64,000 bases of DNA from Tanypteryx hageni (GCA_028673005.1 CM054112.1:189569144-189633143); one strand, 5' to 3'. Shown: positions 56,701 to 64,000, counted from the stretch's first letter. Made by a program: numbers and translations. The notes: a model not told the origin generated them from the sequence alone.

Positions 56701-59552
56701 CCTCTGTTTCTGTTACCTTAGCATATGGCTTATGAATAAAATGCTATTTGGGTTACCAGGAATGTTGTAACTTAAAAAAAACCATAACAAAGGTTCTTTT
56801 TAATCTTTTATTCACAGATTAGAAAATAATAAAGGTAGTAAATCATAAAAAGGTATTTAAAATTAATAATAAAACATTTTGCGAAATTTATACAAATTTT
56901 TAAGAATTTTGCCTCTTGGAACTTGTGGCATTTCACTTGTGAACTTTATGAACAAATTCATTCGGTTTTATAAAAGAAAATTATACAGTAAATTCTAGAT
57001 TTTAAATTATATCTTATATAATATACCTTATATATTTTATATTACATAATACAGTTTACATTATTCTTTTTATTATATAACAATAAGTTCACAAGACAGA
57101 CATGCACAATTTTCCTGGAGAAAATCAACCTGACAAATTATGGCAAACAATATTCGTATTTATTGAATTTTCAACCAAATTTCTGCAAATAAGTGCAAAG
57201 GAGGGTTGTCTTAAGATGTTGCAACTATTTTCAATTAGATCCTCCAACTGAAACGATTTTTATCGCACATGGACTAAAGTCGACTTACGCACTTAAAGGT
57301 AAAAAAAATTGTCAACTTTAGTCGCTCAATGCATTTAAGGGGTTAATATGATCAAAAATGAGACAAACGATTAGAGATATGGTAAATAAGGCAAAATATT
57401 ATTCAGTCTTACTTGACTGCATGCCTGTAAGTCATCATGAACAGGTATCTATTATATTTAGATTTGTGCATGTCGACCAAACCGAAGTTGAAATTCGAGA
57501 ACATTTTATTACATTTTTAACCGTTAATGATACTATGGGGAAGGGATTATTCAAAAGATTTAAATTGCTATTGGAAGAGTTGTGCATACGTTTAGAAAAT
57601 TGTTGTGGGCAGGGCTATGACAATGGGGCAAATATGAAGGATTTTAACCAAGGTGTTCAAGCGCGCTTCTTAAATGAAAATTCAAAAGCCCTATACACTC
57701 CCTGTGCATGCCATAATATTAACCAGATGTTGGGTGATATCACCAAAACTTCGGATACCGCAATTAATTTTTTCAAGACATTACAACGAGTATACACGTT
57801 ATTTTCTGCCTTGTCTCGTTGGAATGTATTAACAAAATACATCACTCGTTTTACACCAGAACCGCTATCTAATACGAGATGGGAGTGTCAGATAAGTAGC
57901 ATTAAAGCTATTCAATATCAACTTCCAGAATTTTTTAAGACTTTAGAAGAAGCTGAAAAAAATGTATCTGACAAAGATCTTAAAGTAGAAATCAGAGGAA
58001 TATACAAGCAAATGCATAAATTTGAATTAATTCTTAGTCTTGTAATTTGGTACAAATTATTATCAAAGGTATTGTTAGTAAATTATTGCAAAACAAGACA
58101 ATGCATTTGGATATTGCAGTTAAGCATTGGGAAGAATTAGTAACCTTTTCAAAAATTACAGGGAATGGGTTCACAACTTGCCTAAATAAAGTCAGAGAAT
58201 TATCTAAAGAATTGAACATTGAAATTTATTTTAAAGATCGCCAAGTAAGTCAGAAAAGGATGTTTTTTTAATTATGAAGGCAATGATATTCCAATATTAA
58301 ATCCTGAAGAAAATTTCAGAATTGGTTACTTTTTATTAATAATTGATTCGGCTATAATGTCTTTTGACAAACATTTAAAATCATATCAAGAACATGACGA
58401 AATTTTCGGTTTCATATACGATTTTGAAAAATTGAAGGAAATGTCCAAAGATGATCTGAAACAAAATTTGGATAAGCTTTGTTCAATATTTGATTTGGAT
58501 CTTGATAAAAATGATTTTTACGATGAAATAAATATGTTTAGAAATATTGTTCCAGCCAACTTAACGTGTTTGGAAGTACTACATTTTATATATGTGAAAC
58601 ACTTAATGAAATTGTATCCAAATGTCGCCATAGCCTTAAGAATAATTATGACAAGCCCTATTACAGTGACATCAAATGAAAGATCTTTTTCTAAACTGAA
58701 AATAATAAAAAATTATTTAAGACCATCAATTTTGCAGGAAAGATTAACTTCATTGTCAATCATTTCCATTGAAAGTGATTTAGAAAAAAAATTAACTACG
58801 GAGACGTTATTACGATTTTGCGGCCAAAAGAGCCAGAAAGAATTTTTAGCAAGTGAAATGTTTTAGTGCAATTGCTTTTATAATACATATAATTATTCAT
58901 TGTAATTTTTGTTCCTATATGTATCATAAAACTGTGATTCTTATTTACTTATTATTTCTTTTTTCCTAATAAAATTTTTTTGCGTGAGTGCATTAGTTTG
59001 ATAATATTTATTGTAATTTGTGTTCCTATATAGCTTAAAACTGTAATTGTTATTTACCTATTATTATTATTTCCTTTTTTGTAATTGTTACTGTGAAACT
59101 TGAAAATAAATACAGAAAAAGTGTATGAAATATTTAATTTTATTTTTTACGGGTTTTAAAGTTCCTTCTGGTATGAATAAATCATTTATTTGTTAATAAT
59201 TTTCATTAATTACTACTGTGCTATTTTGTAATGAACATACATATTTATTCTTCTTATAATATGTTTAGTCTTGTAAGCCAGGAACTGAATAAACTATTTC
59301 TCATATGCCCTTGATTTTAGTTCTGCAGTTTTTGCATTTTTTCATTAACCTAATTCCTGTGGATAGAGTGGGTCTACTGTGTGTGTGTGTGTGTGTGTGT
59401 ATGTGTGTATTAATTTTATATATTTACTTACCATAGGAGTGAAGCTATGACAACACCAACAGTAATGCAGTCAACAAATATGACATAAAGAAGGAGCTTC
59501 ACAAATGAAAATATCCCGAGGCCCAATGTAATGGCAAACCCCACAGATGATA
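38647..59552 (-). CDS. UNC-50 family membrane protein, last four coding exons (5' exons outside window)
   Basis: Exons (minus strand): 59552-59432, 46575-46433, 41877-41776, 38783-38647. All junctions are GT-AG and the joined 503 nt give a continuous frame ending in TAA, 167 residues, about two thirds of the roughly 260-residue family length. Diagnostic segments are SSVGFAITLGLGIFSFVKLL, VEWGFTFDVHLNAFFPLL, AGNSLWLVALGYYVYVTFLG and LLYPLTALLLVYIVTVVIGW, aligning in order with animal UNC50. Several hydrophobic helices are evident. The family acts in Golgi/inner-nuclear-membrane trafficking, and nematode UNC-50 is needed for nicotinic receptor delivery. The N-terminal part (RNA-binding-like basic region and first helix) is not in the window. 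The introns, up to 12.9 kb, are packed with transposons, but exons look intact. Confidence 0.93.
39664..40568 (-). mobile_element. Internally deleted mariner element
   Basis: Terminal repeats CACAGTGCATCTAAATAGTAA and, inverted, CACAGTGTGTCTACAAAGTAA are flanked by TA (39662-39663 and 40569-40570). At 905 bp it is shorter than the usual 1.3 kb. The transposase relic on the minus strand runs from an EQRYNIKFCF start region, through HEMLQMVYGD fused directly to PETKGQSAEW, to the DYFE end; about 140 residues including the first catalytic Asp are missing. Confidence 0.93.
39729..40313 (-). pseudogene. Mariner transposase, C-terminal part
   Basis: A 194-codon frame contains SPRPKKLRFQKSCIKTMLIT, IIHKEFMPPGQTVNSQYYLG, LLHDNTPSHMAINV (second catalytic Asp) and PLYSPYLAPADFFLFPKLK (third Asp, DD34D spacing). 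The upstream part (to about 40365) has an in-frame stop and no ATG at the expected site. It lacks the DNA-binding domain, so it cannot be an active transposase. Confidence 0.9.
40569..40914. other. UNC-50 intron segment, nothing assigned
   Basis: AT-rich sequence with no recognised element. Confidence 0.45.
40915..41330. pseudogene. Mariner relic with an inverted internal segment
   Basis: The minus strand of 40922-41075 encodes LLHNNACPHTTQTTV and PYNPNLAPLDFHLFPHLKSH, the middle of a mariner transposase. The plus strand of about 41098-41290 encodes the adjoining C-terminal part: NLKRHL, DQAV-EYVRRWLLKKDN, FYHHGFNSLINHYDKCLNKY. Imperfect inverted copies of the FPHLK-HL coding stretch lie at 40922-40949 and 41090-41117, where the orientation switches. 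Ends of the element were not found. Confidence 0.75.
41776..41877 (-). CDS. UNC-50 internal coding exon
   Basis: Acceptor aattcaacag and donor GTAAGT, phase 1 to 1. It encodes LLDNDWFVSRLAGNSLWLVA followed by LGYYVYVTFLGYK, a highly conserved UNC50 membrane segment. Confidence 0.93.
41999..42652. mobile_element. TTAA-flanked MITE (piggyBac-type)
   Basis: Ends CACGTTCAACCCGG and, inverted, CACGTTCAACACGG are flanked by TTAA (41995-41998 and 42653-42656), the piggyBac target. Subterminal sequence carries repeated palindromic CACCGGTG blocks (near 42536, 42580 and 42624) and GTCATGCCGCCC at both sides. It is 654 bp with no coding capacity. Confidence 0.9.
42665..42690. mobile_element. hAT MITE left-end remnant
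   Basis: agtggttcccaacctttttat is the same terminus as the element at 63269. No right end was found. Confidence 0.45.
42890..43300 (+). pseudogene. LINE fragment, C-terminal end of reverse-transcriptase ORF
   Basis: The plus strand reads YYGYFYARACYGIIFWG and, after frame breaks, HRYATRENQNIHHKMLIALR and SLIMGSKLW, in the order seen downstream of the RT core in jockey/CR1-like LINEs (Y-GIIFWG..., H-YATR..., G-KLYN). Stops and shifts are frequent. It is 5' truncated. Confidence 0.65.
43712..44233 (+). pseudogene. Tc1/mariner-type transposase, truncated
   Basis: A 173-residue frame begins MATPQEKVACVLLLAELKSV, with N-terminal helix-turn-helix region, HSTVHNVLHKHLHLRTFKIQ, and the first catalytic Asp in FSDEATFHVS. 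A stop follows RIWGN. Beyond it the relic continues (NPHVMRELERDSAKVN, then FQQDRTPPHFSLI with the second Asp) but further stops occur and about 60 residues around the third acid are deleted near 44510. It belongs to a transposase type common in insect genomes. Confidence 0.88.
44677..44784. repeat. Perfect 54-bp tandem duplication
   Basis: Positions 44677-44730 and 44731-44784 are identical, inside the 3' part of the mariner-type element. Confidence 0.95.
44833..45759. other. UNC-50 intron segment with a possible TIR remnant
   Basis: Two copies of a ...atatgcgggtat... sequence lie near 45421 and 45500, the second followed by ttacggta; they resemble pogo/Tigger-like ends (CCGTAAATACCCGCATATA in reverse complement). 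Both are in the same orientation, so no complete element is defined. Frames near 44804 and 45032 are unassigned. Confidence 0.3.
45760..46165 (+). mobile_element. LINE 3' end fragment
   Basis: The frame 45760-45963 ends with FTVYNKLPLCIKDISSINKF and KIDLKKELIDKCFHDMKEYL, the C-terminal signature of jockey/CR1-like LINE ORF2. A 3' untranslated stretch follows, ending in ggagaataaaatttaattta near 46165. Confidence 0.75.
46433..46575 (-). CDS. UNC-50 internal coding exon
   Basis: Acceptor gcttctag and donor GTTTGT, phase 2 to 1. It encodes FVSNRYLLRPQARGHEVVEW and GFTFDVHLNAFFPLLLILHG, matching the most conserved UNC50 motif (VEW-FDVHLNA). Confidence 0.95.
46679..46700. repeat. Candidate left end of the piggyBac element, with palindrome
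   Basis: Two TTAA sites (46668-46671 and 46675-46678) precede tcgtcaggaaacgtagtact; CGTAGTACTACG is a perfect 12-bp palindrome. It could be the left terminus of the piggyBac copy at 47088, but no matching right end was found. Confidence 0.35.
47088..48503 (+). pseudogene. piggyBac transposase, one frame with two stops
   Basis: A single frame of 472 codons is broken only by TGA at 47592-47594 and at 47847-47849. It begins MSAREVDLEMDDCTEDIFAD, an acidic N-terminus with SDSD-type serine-acid runs, followed by the catalytic core: LSLDESIIP (first Asp), HVYMDNYQNS (second) and YMKGVDRADRYLSHYS (third, GVD-LD type). The second stop replaces the Trp/Phe expected before RGRLSF. The C-terminal cysteine-rich domain is not seen after 48503. 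Two stops and no frameshift suggest recent decay. Confidence 0.93.
48504..51092. other. UNC-50 intron segment, repeats unassigned
   Basis: Mostly AT-rich. The sequence gcacttgcagtatgcaagca near 49850 is the inverse of a palindromic motif (tgcttgcatactgcaagca) found in the elements at 1297 and 34742. Near 49045-49150 sentences like acttctagaagtgctaaaga recall the internal units of those elements. No gene was recognised. Confidence 0.4.
51101..51401. mobile_element. hAT MITE, 301 bp
   Basis: Ends CAGGGACGGCC and inverted CAGGGTCGGCC, with matching GCGCCCCGGG / CCCGGGGTGCC subterminal blocks. Flanks agtatagg (51093-51100) and agtatacc (51402-51409) match at 6 of 8 positions, as a target duplication would after some decay. 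The CAGGG-CGGCC ends resemble those of ZMYM-type hAT elements such as the one at 54095. Confidence 0.85.
51410..52150. other. UNC-50 intron segment, nothing firm
   Basis: A tRNA-like stretch (tagtgggtagctg ... gggttcaagacc) lies at 51848-51891 but no cloverleaf forms. Otherwise unassigned. Confidence 0.35.
52151..52231 (+). ncRNA. Hammerhead-ribozyme-like motif with preceding hairpin
   Basis: Core order: helix I 5' strand AGCCC (52189-52193), CTGAAGA (52194-52200; consensus CTGATGA), helix II (GCCCAC, loop ATT, GTGGGT, 52202-52216), GAAA (52217-52220), palindromic TGCA, TT, then helix I 3' strand GGGCT (52227-52231). Helix I pairs perfectly over five bases and the putative cleavage triplet ATT fits NUH. 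A second hairpin with 8-bp arms (CAGCGACC / GGTCGCTG, 52151-52177) precedes it. Such motifs are known from Penelope-like element tails. One core base deviates. Confidence 0.5.
52640..52958. repeat. Tandem repeats: diverged ~140-bp units plus a perfect 49-bp duplication
   Basis: Positions 52861-52909 and 52910-52958 are identical. Upstream, 52640-52770 and about 52785-52885 are diverged copies of one unit sharing catagaaaaa, gcatttgcctt and cccattg. Confidence 0.9.
52959..53590. other. UNC-50 intron segment, nothing assigned
   Basis: No recognised element or exon. Confidence 0.4.
53611..53660 (-). ncRNA. Hammerhead ribozyme-like fold at a Penelope-like element tail
   Basis: Minus strand: CCTTAC (helix I, 53660-53655), CAGATGA (consensus CTGATGA), a weak helix II, GAAAC, then GATC immediately before GTAAGG (53616-53611), which pairs with all six bases of CCTTAC. 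Cleavage after ATC would fit NUH. It lies directly downstream, on the same strand, of a Penelope-like endonuclease relic, which is where these ribozymes occur. One core base differs and helix II is poor, so activity is doubtful. Confidence 0.55.
53640..54094 (-). pseudogene. Penelope-like element, GIY-YIG endonuclease C-terminal fragment
   Basis: The minus strand reads TSLFAKHLLDNKHTSDFVPK and ILSFFPKDENQMPWNKLKLL, similar to the end of Penelope-like ORFs (S-FA-HLL---H; LE-LEI). The 5' part is missing where the hAT element begins at about 54095. A purine-rich 3' region (53650-53900) follows. Confidence 0.55.
54938..54960. repeat. Hairpin with 8-bp perfect arms
   Basis: CTGTTCGG (54938-54945) and CCGAACAG (54953-54960) flank a 7-base loop. 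It lies in the 5' untranslated part of the hAT element. Confidence 0.8.
55263..55982 (+). pseudogene. ZMYM1-like hAT transposase, N-terminal part
   Basis: A 239-codon frame with a charged N-terminus, then DPATWPKNLTDGMRALIIKK and a TTF-type zinc-finger segment RRWLIYSISTNSVWCFACKL ... FTDWLHLSTRNPKHEHRH. It ends at a stop at 55982; the following 270 bp contain decayed coding sequence (EIFSD/LTQF region) up to the MITE insertion. The domestic relatives ZMYM1/ZMYM5 in vertebrates share this layout. It is not functional as one protein. Confidence 0.88.
56251..57342. mobile_element. TTAA-flanked MITE nested in the hAT element
   Basis: Left end CCCTTTAGCTGCGTC and the inverted right end CCCCTTAAATGCATTGAGCGAC are flanked by TTAA (56247-56250 and 57343-57346), as for piggyBac-mobilised MITEs. 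The hAT coding sequence reads DELIEL before it and resumes with MRQTIRDMVNKA after it, which fixes the boundaries. It is 1092 bp and AT-rich, with no coding capacity. Confidence 0.93.
57358..58140 (+). pseudogene. ZMYM1-like hAT transposase, catalytic middle part
   Basis: A 260-codon frame includes AKYYSVLLDCMPVSHHEQVS (first catalytic Asp), GQGYDNGANMKDFNQGVQAR (DNGANM, second acid region), CACHNINQMLGDITKTS and PLSNTRWECQISSIKAIQYQ, all typical of the DUF4371/hAT RNase-H fold. A frameshift occurs near 58060; a second frame (58047-58271) carries ITGNGFTTCLNKVRELSKEL before returning. Confidence 0.9.
58357..58866 (+). pseudogene. hAT C-terminal dimerisation domain
   Basis: A 169-codon frame contains TSPITVTSNERSFSKLKIIK followed by NYLRPSILQERLTSLSIISI, the standard hAT dimerisation signature. 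It ends naturally (SEMF-stop). It is separated from the catalytic part by short frame breaks at about 58060 and 58270. Confidence 0.9.
59379..59409. repeat. (TG)n microsatellite next to an UNC-50 splice donor
   Basis: A TG run with one interruption, 22 bp downstream of the donor of the UNC-50 exon at 59432-59552 in gene orientation, where it reads (CA)n. Confidence 0.9.
59432..59552 (-). CDS. UNC-50 internal coding exon (most 5' in window)
   Basis: Acceptor ttttttttcag and donor GTAAGT; it enters in phase 1 and leaves in phase 2. It encodes SSVGFAITLGLGIFSFVKLL then LYVIFVDCITVGVVIASLLW, two membrane segments matching the UNC50 VSTIGFGF...IDCVGVGLLIATLMW region. The preceding exon was not seen up to 64000. 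Confidence 0.93.
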
Positions 59553-60359
59553 CTGAAAAAAAAAGAAATCATAAATATTAACACAGATAACACAATTTCA
59601 TGAGAATCAATTCAAATAATCAAGCAACAGACCAAACAAAAATGTTAATAATAAACATACATATCACAGCACCATTTTGTGCACATTTACCTTTTTCTGG
59701 GTGCAAAAGAAGAATTATTAAATTCTGTGATTAACAAACTTAATGCTGAGGCACACAGGGTGTCAAATAAATAAACAATTTGAAAAGTTGAATAGGTCAT
59801 TAGAGCAATAATCTTCCCTTTAATAAGCTGACAAAGATGTAGTTTGAAAGCCTTCAATCACTTTGGTAGAATCTTTAAAAATATACAACCTTGTATCAAG
59901 GTGGGAATGCCTAGAATTCATTATCCACATCTGAAAAAATGTTGGGAACCGAAGACTTCACCAAATATCTCATTTCAGATTGAGCTTAAGGTTTCAGCAT
60001 GTTTTCTAAGTTTGATCATAACAAGATTATCTATTCCTTCCTGGAAGGGGGATTAAGACTCCAAATTGAAGGGGCAACTAGTTCTTGTCTTAAGCATTAA
60101 AAATGCTATCAAAATAACATTTAAGTAAATAAAAATGGCAGCAATAGCGCAAAAAGTATTAACTGTATAGAAAAATTCAACATGTGGAAATCAATAATTT
60201 TTAATAACTAAGAATTACAAATTAATGAACTTGAAGGATGCCAGGTGATTAGTTTATAATCCTCAACCTCCCTCCTGCATATTTTTTGTTGTCGTAGCTT
60301 TAGGGAATTAAACAACTTTTTAGTAGATGGACTTATGTACGTATTTAATGATTTTTAGC
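59553..60359. other. UNC-50 intron segment, nothing assigned
   Basis: No recognised element or exon. Confidence 0.45.
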
Positions 60360-61641
60360 CTACTTTCCAAAAAATGGAAAGTAGTCTTATGAGATTGTCT
60401 TGCTGTCCGTGTGTCCCCCACTAACATTTTCTTCATGAATGGACTGATTACCATGAAACTTGGTATAAGGCTAGTGCTCTCGGACACTACCTCCGGGCCA
60501 TAATTTATATACCGAATTTACATGTTCCGAGTTCGATTCCAGGTGAGTTCTTTCCCAATTTGATTAACATGGTTAATCTAAAATCTGTCGTGCAGAGAGT
60601 TTTTCTTTTGCATATTAAAATATTTTAGAATTATGATACCGGAGTGGGATTTGTACTGTTCTAAGTGGAAAAAAGTGAAGATTCTTATTCTTATCACACA
60701 ATTTTGATTTTCGATCGTGTTTGTTTGAATTTCTCCCAAAAACCTTCGTTTCGACGTTTTGCAAGTCATTTTTTCGATTTGTTGTTATGGTGATGATTAT
60801 TGCCGAACTCGGCTGGAGTATAGCCAAGTGCACATTCCATCCGTGTTTCGATTCATAGGTATCGAGGTAACAATCGACCCAGAGGCGTAACTGGGAGATA
60901 TGGCGCCTACGGAAAAATTTTAAGGCAACACCTTGTTTATGTAGAATATGATTCTTGTTGCGTTTTCATAAAGAATAATAGCTTTTTAACTAACAATAAT
61001 TTCAACATTTGAGTATTATCTTAATACCTAATTTTGGGAAAATAAACCTTTGCCATTTTTTGCGGGAACGTTTGGCGCCTATGGCAAACGCCACCTTCGC
61101 CACACCCTAGTTACGGCGTCGATTCATACCTATCGGAATCGCGGCGAAAAATATGAATACTACATATTGTTGTCAGTAACCATATCGACTCTGCAAACAA
61201 AAATTTTAATGTGTAATTCTTACGGCATCTTTGGTGAGAGAATTTTGTTTTTGGTTTTTGTTGGTCTTGGATTTTTATATATTAAAATTGTATTGAAAGT
61301 AAAGTAGGCGGATTGGTTATTTCCAAAACTCCTTGTTTTATCTATACAACATCTTGATTCTGTTTTTTATGTTGCACACCTCTTTCATACAAAATTTCGT
61401 TGAAATCGGTTCAGCCAATTCCTTCCAAATGCACAATTAACGAAAAGTTTTATTTCGCAATTGTGGCACCCCTGCGTAGTCGATCCGATACAAATATGTT
61501 ATTTTCATCGTGTATCTATGTGAAGATTCAATGCATCAAATTTGGTTGAAATCTGTTCAGCCAATGCTTTCCTGATAGATGCGTACGAATGGACGGCCAT
61601 AACGAAGATAAAAGTGCTTTTCAGCAATGACGAAAAGCACT
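60360..61641. mobile_element. Hairpin-bounded repeat element with nested hAT MITE
   Basis: The left side is a perfect hairpin (CTACTTTCC / GGAAAGTAG, 60360-60384) and the right side another (AGTGCTTTTC / GAAAAGCACT, 61613-61641). Between them are repeat-style sentences (tgtccgtgtgtcccccac; accatgaaacttggtata; gttgaaatcggttcagccaa; gttgaaatctgttcagccaa). No coding is evident. The class is unknown, and joint origin of the two hairpins is inferred. Confidence 0.45.
60880..61120. mobile_element. hAT MITE (GGCGTAACT type)
   Basis: Left end cagaggcgtaactggg and inverted right end gacgccgtaactaggg, with internal ggcgcctacgg / ggcgcctatgg. Flanks tcgaccca and tcgattca agree at 6 of 8 positions. The same terminus starts again at 63965. 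Confidence 0.65.
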
Positions 61642-62896
61642 AAAAACACACGTATAGTTGAGTCAGCTAGCTCTCTTACGGAAAAAAGTGTGGACACGTG
61701 TAAGCTCCCCCCTCCCCTCTACGTGCTTTCCTATATCGTCGTAAGACATTTACTTAACCCCTGGTATATTTATAATGGGAGCGGCAGAACTATCTAGCAC
61801 AGAGGCGTCAAGAATCTTTTATCTAAAAACATACTGGTTCTTGCAACAAAGATTGCCTCTATTCCTGTGCCCGGAATTAGATACGACGGCCGCATGTGCA
61901 GCAAACTAAACAAATAGGAAGTAATAATCACTGGAGTAGGAAAAATAAGCAACAGAATCGCCTTTTGTTATTTCATCATAACGCACTGAAGAAAAGGAAA
62001 AGTATAAAACGGGAACGCATCTGTGGTTTAATACTGTACTTTCTCGCCGTCACGATGAATAAATTAGCCATTGATCTGGAAATATGGTAGTAATAAGTAG
62101 CAACGGAAAATCGACTTCTTCGATAAATAGGAGAAAAAAATATACTTCTATTTCTTGAGAATCGAAGCTTGATATCATTTTAAAGAAAAGTTAAATACGG
62201 CTTACTGTTTAATATGAAAATCCAACCATGCGAAAAAGTGAATGAATACGCAAAAACATTTAAATATTAAGATCTTGCGGGATATACAGGGCAGTCATGA
62301 AAACAAAATAAAAGTGAAAATGCAACTTTAACTGCATATCGAGTTATTGCAACAATAATGACGGCGACTTTAAGCCAAAGAGGACAACGGAAAAGTAATC
62401 TACGCACCTATGTCCCTCCACTGTCTTTCAAAAGTTTAAACGAGAGCACATTTAATTATTTTAAAATAAGTTGATGGCTAGACGTTTCGTCTCTAAAAAT
62501 GTGGTAGAACGAACTATTTCCTCACAATTTTGCTGCATTGAGATAACTCATTCGTTCTTGAAATGAAGAATGAGATTTACGTCATGTGTTTATCTCACAA
62601 TAGATCATGAGAGGTAAGGAAGAAATAGATTAAATACCACATGAGTATTACGCCAGTAGGGCATTCATAATACTAACTTCTTACAATTAAAAAAAAACTA
62701 GAAACCTCAGAAACTAAATCTTTGTGAGGTATTAATCTTAACTTAGTTGGTTAAACATGGAAGCTTGGAGCTTTACATTAGCATCGCGGAAGCGTAATTT
62801 GCGTATATAATGGCAAATAATACAAATTATAGGAAGTAACGTATTTGGTATTTCAGGAAAAATACGAGGGTATTAATTCGCAGAAAAGGGTTATCC
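61642..62896. other. Segment with no assigned feature
   Basis: No UNC-50 upstream exon, RNA gene or element end was recognised. Confidence 0.4.
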
Positions 62897-62900
62897 TTAA

Positions 62901-63268
62901 CCCTTTGTGCCCTTACGGGACTATGAAGTCCCAAATCTTAAAAAAACACATAAACCTTAATCGAAAGCTTCGAAACTGTTACATAAATATACCATTACTC
63001 AGAAGAGTCCTCTAATCTTACATGGGGCACATAGTGCTCATTTAGGTGAAGGTATGAGGAATGTATTTGTCACTTTCGCTCATTACCACTAGGAGCTGAA
63101 ACAGTAGTTGGTTTTTGAGATTTCAGGTGTGTCGATGTATGCTTTTGATTCTGTCGTAAAGGTGTGAATTAAATATAATGAATAAAATTTTCATTAAAAG
63201 TCATAGAAAGTCCAGAATGCTGTCGGAGACTTCGAAGTCTCCATGTAAATGTATATTGCTGTACAATT
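62901..63268. mobile_element. Left part of a TTAA-type MITE
   Basis: TTAA (62897-62900) is followed by CCCTTTGTGCCCTTACGGGAC, like the left end of the MITE at 56251. Subterminal inverted pairs occur: GGGACTATGAAGTCCC at the left and a perfect 18-bp palindrome, GGAGACTTCGAAGTCTCC, at 63225-63242. The right terminus was not found, perhaps because a hAT MITE inserted at 63269. Confidence 0.5.
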
Positions 63269-63673
63269 CAGCTGTTCCCAACCTTTTTCACTTCGCGAAC
63301 CCCTTCGATTAACCTTTTATCTTCGCAAACCCCTTGAGTTGCAACAGTTTTGGCGGCGAACCCCTTATAATGGAGAGTAAATTTTCTCAAGTTTATGTAG
63401 CATATAGTATGTAAACGTTCTCAATAAAATCAGAATCATTGATATTGTCATGAGTTTCTAATTAGTACCCTGTAAAATTCAAATATAATTCTTGAAGCAT
63501 AAGAAAAATTGAAAATAAAACCATGCAACTAATTTGAAAGAAACTAAAATATTGCCAAAAACTGTAGAACCAATTAAGTGAAAAAGACGCCATTACCAAA
63601 TTTTTCTCGCGAACCCCTCAGATTTATTTCGCAAACCCCAAGGGGTACGCGAACCACCGGTTGGGAAACGCTG
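63269..63673. mobile_element. hAT MITE, 405 bp
   Basis: Ends CAGCTGTTCCCAACC and inverted CAGCGTTTCCCAACC, with many cgcgaacccc repeats inside, are a common hAT MITE type. ctgtaca occurs just outside on both sides (63259-63265 and 63674-63680), shifted slightly at the left, probably the target duplication. No coding capacity. Confidence 0.8.
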
Positions 63674-63964
63674 CTGTACATCAATGAGAAATTATGAGCT
63701 TTCAATATCTGGAGCCTTCCGTGATTGTATAACGTCTATAACCAACTAAACAAGGAAAAATATATTAAAGTGTTAATTTAGGGCATATAGAATTAAACAT
63801 TCATTTATATTTTAAATCTATGACTTTAAAATGTTTTGAGACGCTTCATCGGCAGACGCTTCACAAAAAGAGGGAAGAGGACATTTATCGTGGGCAGTAT
63901 GGTTGATGATGGGGCGGTTGGGGGAGTGGAGATAGCTCGCGCAATCTCACTTAGTGCAGGAGTG
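63674..63964. other. Segment with no assigned feature
   Basis: No recognised element or exon. Confidence 0.45.
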
Positions 63965-64000
63965 CAGTGCCGTAACTAGGGTATGGCATTTGCCATAGGC
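63965..64000. mobile_element. hAT MITE left end, cut by the window edge
   Basis: cagtgccgtaactagggtat at the window end matches the inverted right terminus of the MITE at 60880-61120. Confidence 0.6.

Larger units (their letters stand above)
54095..58866 (+). mobile_element. ZMYM-type hAT transposon with nested MITE
   Basis: A CAG-starting end with cagggccccacacccagggg subterminal sequence at about 54095 is the usual start of this hAT type. It carries a TTF/MYM-type zinc finger part (55263-55982), catalytic middle (57358-58140) and dimerisation end (58357-58866). A 1.1-kb MITE (56251-57342) interrupts it. A 3' terminus was not found; sequence past 58866 is AT-rich with polyadenylation-like signals and a diverged duplication (58885-59090). 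Confidence 0.7.

Noticed and set aside
1..64000. CRISPR arrays, bacterial operons, phage or retroviral genes
   Set aside because: No regularly spaced direct repeats, no ribosome-binding-site/operon layout, and no gag-pol-env order; the retroelement relics seen are LINE and Penelope-like only.

Overview
This is a eukaryotic nuclear window, almost certainly from an arthropod and probably an insect. It has spliced genes with GT-AG introns up to about 13 kb, an AT-rich background, and a heavy load of mariner, piggyBac, hAT, Penelope-like, LINE and SINE sequence typical of arthropods. There are no bacterial-style genes. The species cannot be named from the sequence.

Two host genes can be supported, both on the minus strand. 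(1) At 6182-11501 seven consecutive coding exons join in perfect phase into a 316-residue open product with no stop. It carries the myosin phosphatase targeting subunit (MYPT/Mbs) Rho-kinase site REKRRSTGV. The start lies in a CpG-rich promoter-like zone (about 11.5-12.6 kb). No ankyrin repeats are visible, so the locus looks like an internal-promoter short form comparable to the mammalian M20/M21 small subunit. The C-terminal coiled-coil exons are not found and may lie before position 1. (2) At 38647-59552 the last four exons of an UNC-50 family membrane protein form a continuous 167-residue C-terminal part ending in TAA. Its first exon(s) lie beyond position 64000. An isolated possible 3' terminal exon of an unassigned gene lies at 31973-32053.

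Layout: 1-6 kb is a nested transposon stack (a TA-flanked outer element holding a hAT element, a foldback repeat and a TA-flanked MITE that itself holds a SINE). 6-12 kb is the MYPT-like gene. 12-30 kb is gene-poor and element-poor, with several CpG-rich patches and a few MITEs. 30-38 kb holds DNA-transposon relics: an unclassified long-TIR element and a complete 2.6 kb hAT with perfect 8-bp target duplications. 38.6-59.5 kb is the UNC-50 gene, whose introns carry two mariners with ends, a rearranged mariner, a piggyBac MITE, LINE fragments, a nearly intact piggyBac transposase with two stops, a hAT MITE, a Penelope-like tail, and a large ZMYM-type hAT interrupted by a TTAA-flanked MITE. 59.6-64 kb holds a hairpin-bounded element and further MITEs.

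No bacterial defence, CRISPR, or clearly new gene system is present. The observations most worth checking are the short MYPT promoter and isoform, hammerhead-ribozyme-like folds at four places (two with good helix I pairing), two hAT elements that share an interior but not termini, an inverted mariner segment, and the unassigned exon at 32 kb.
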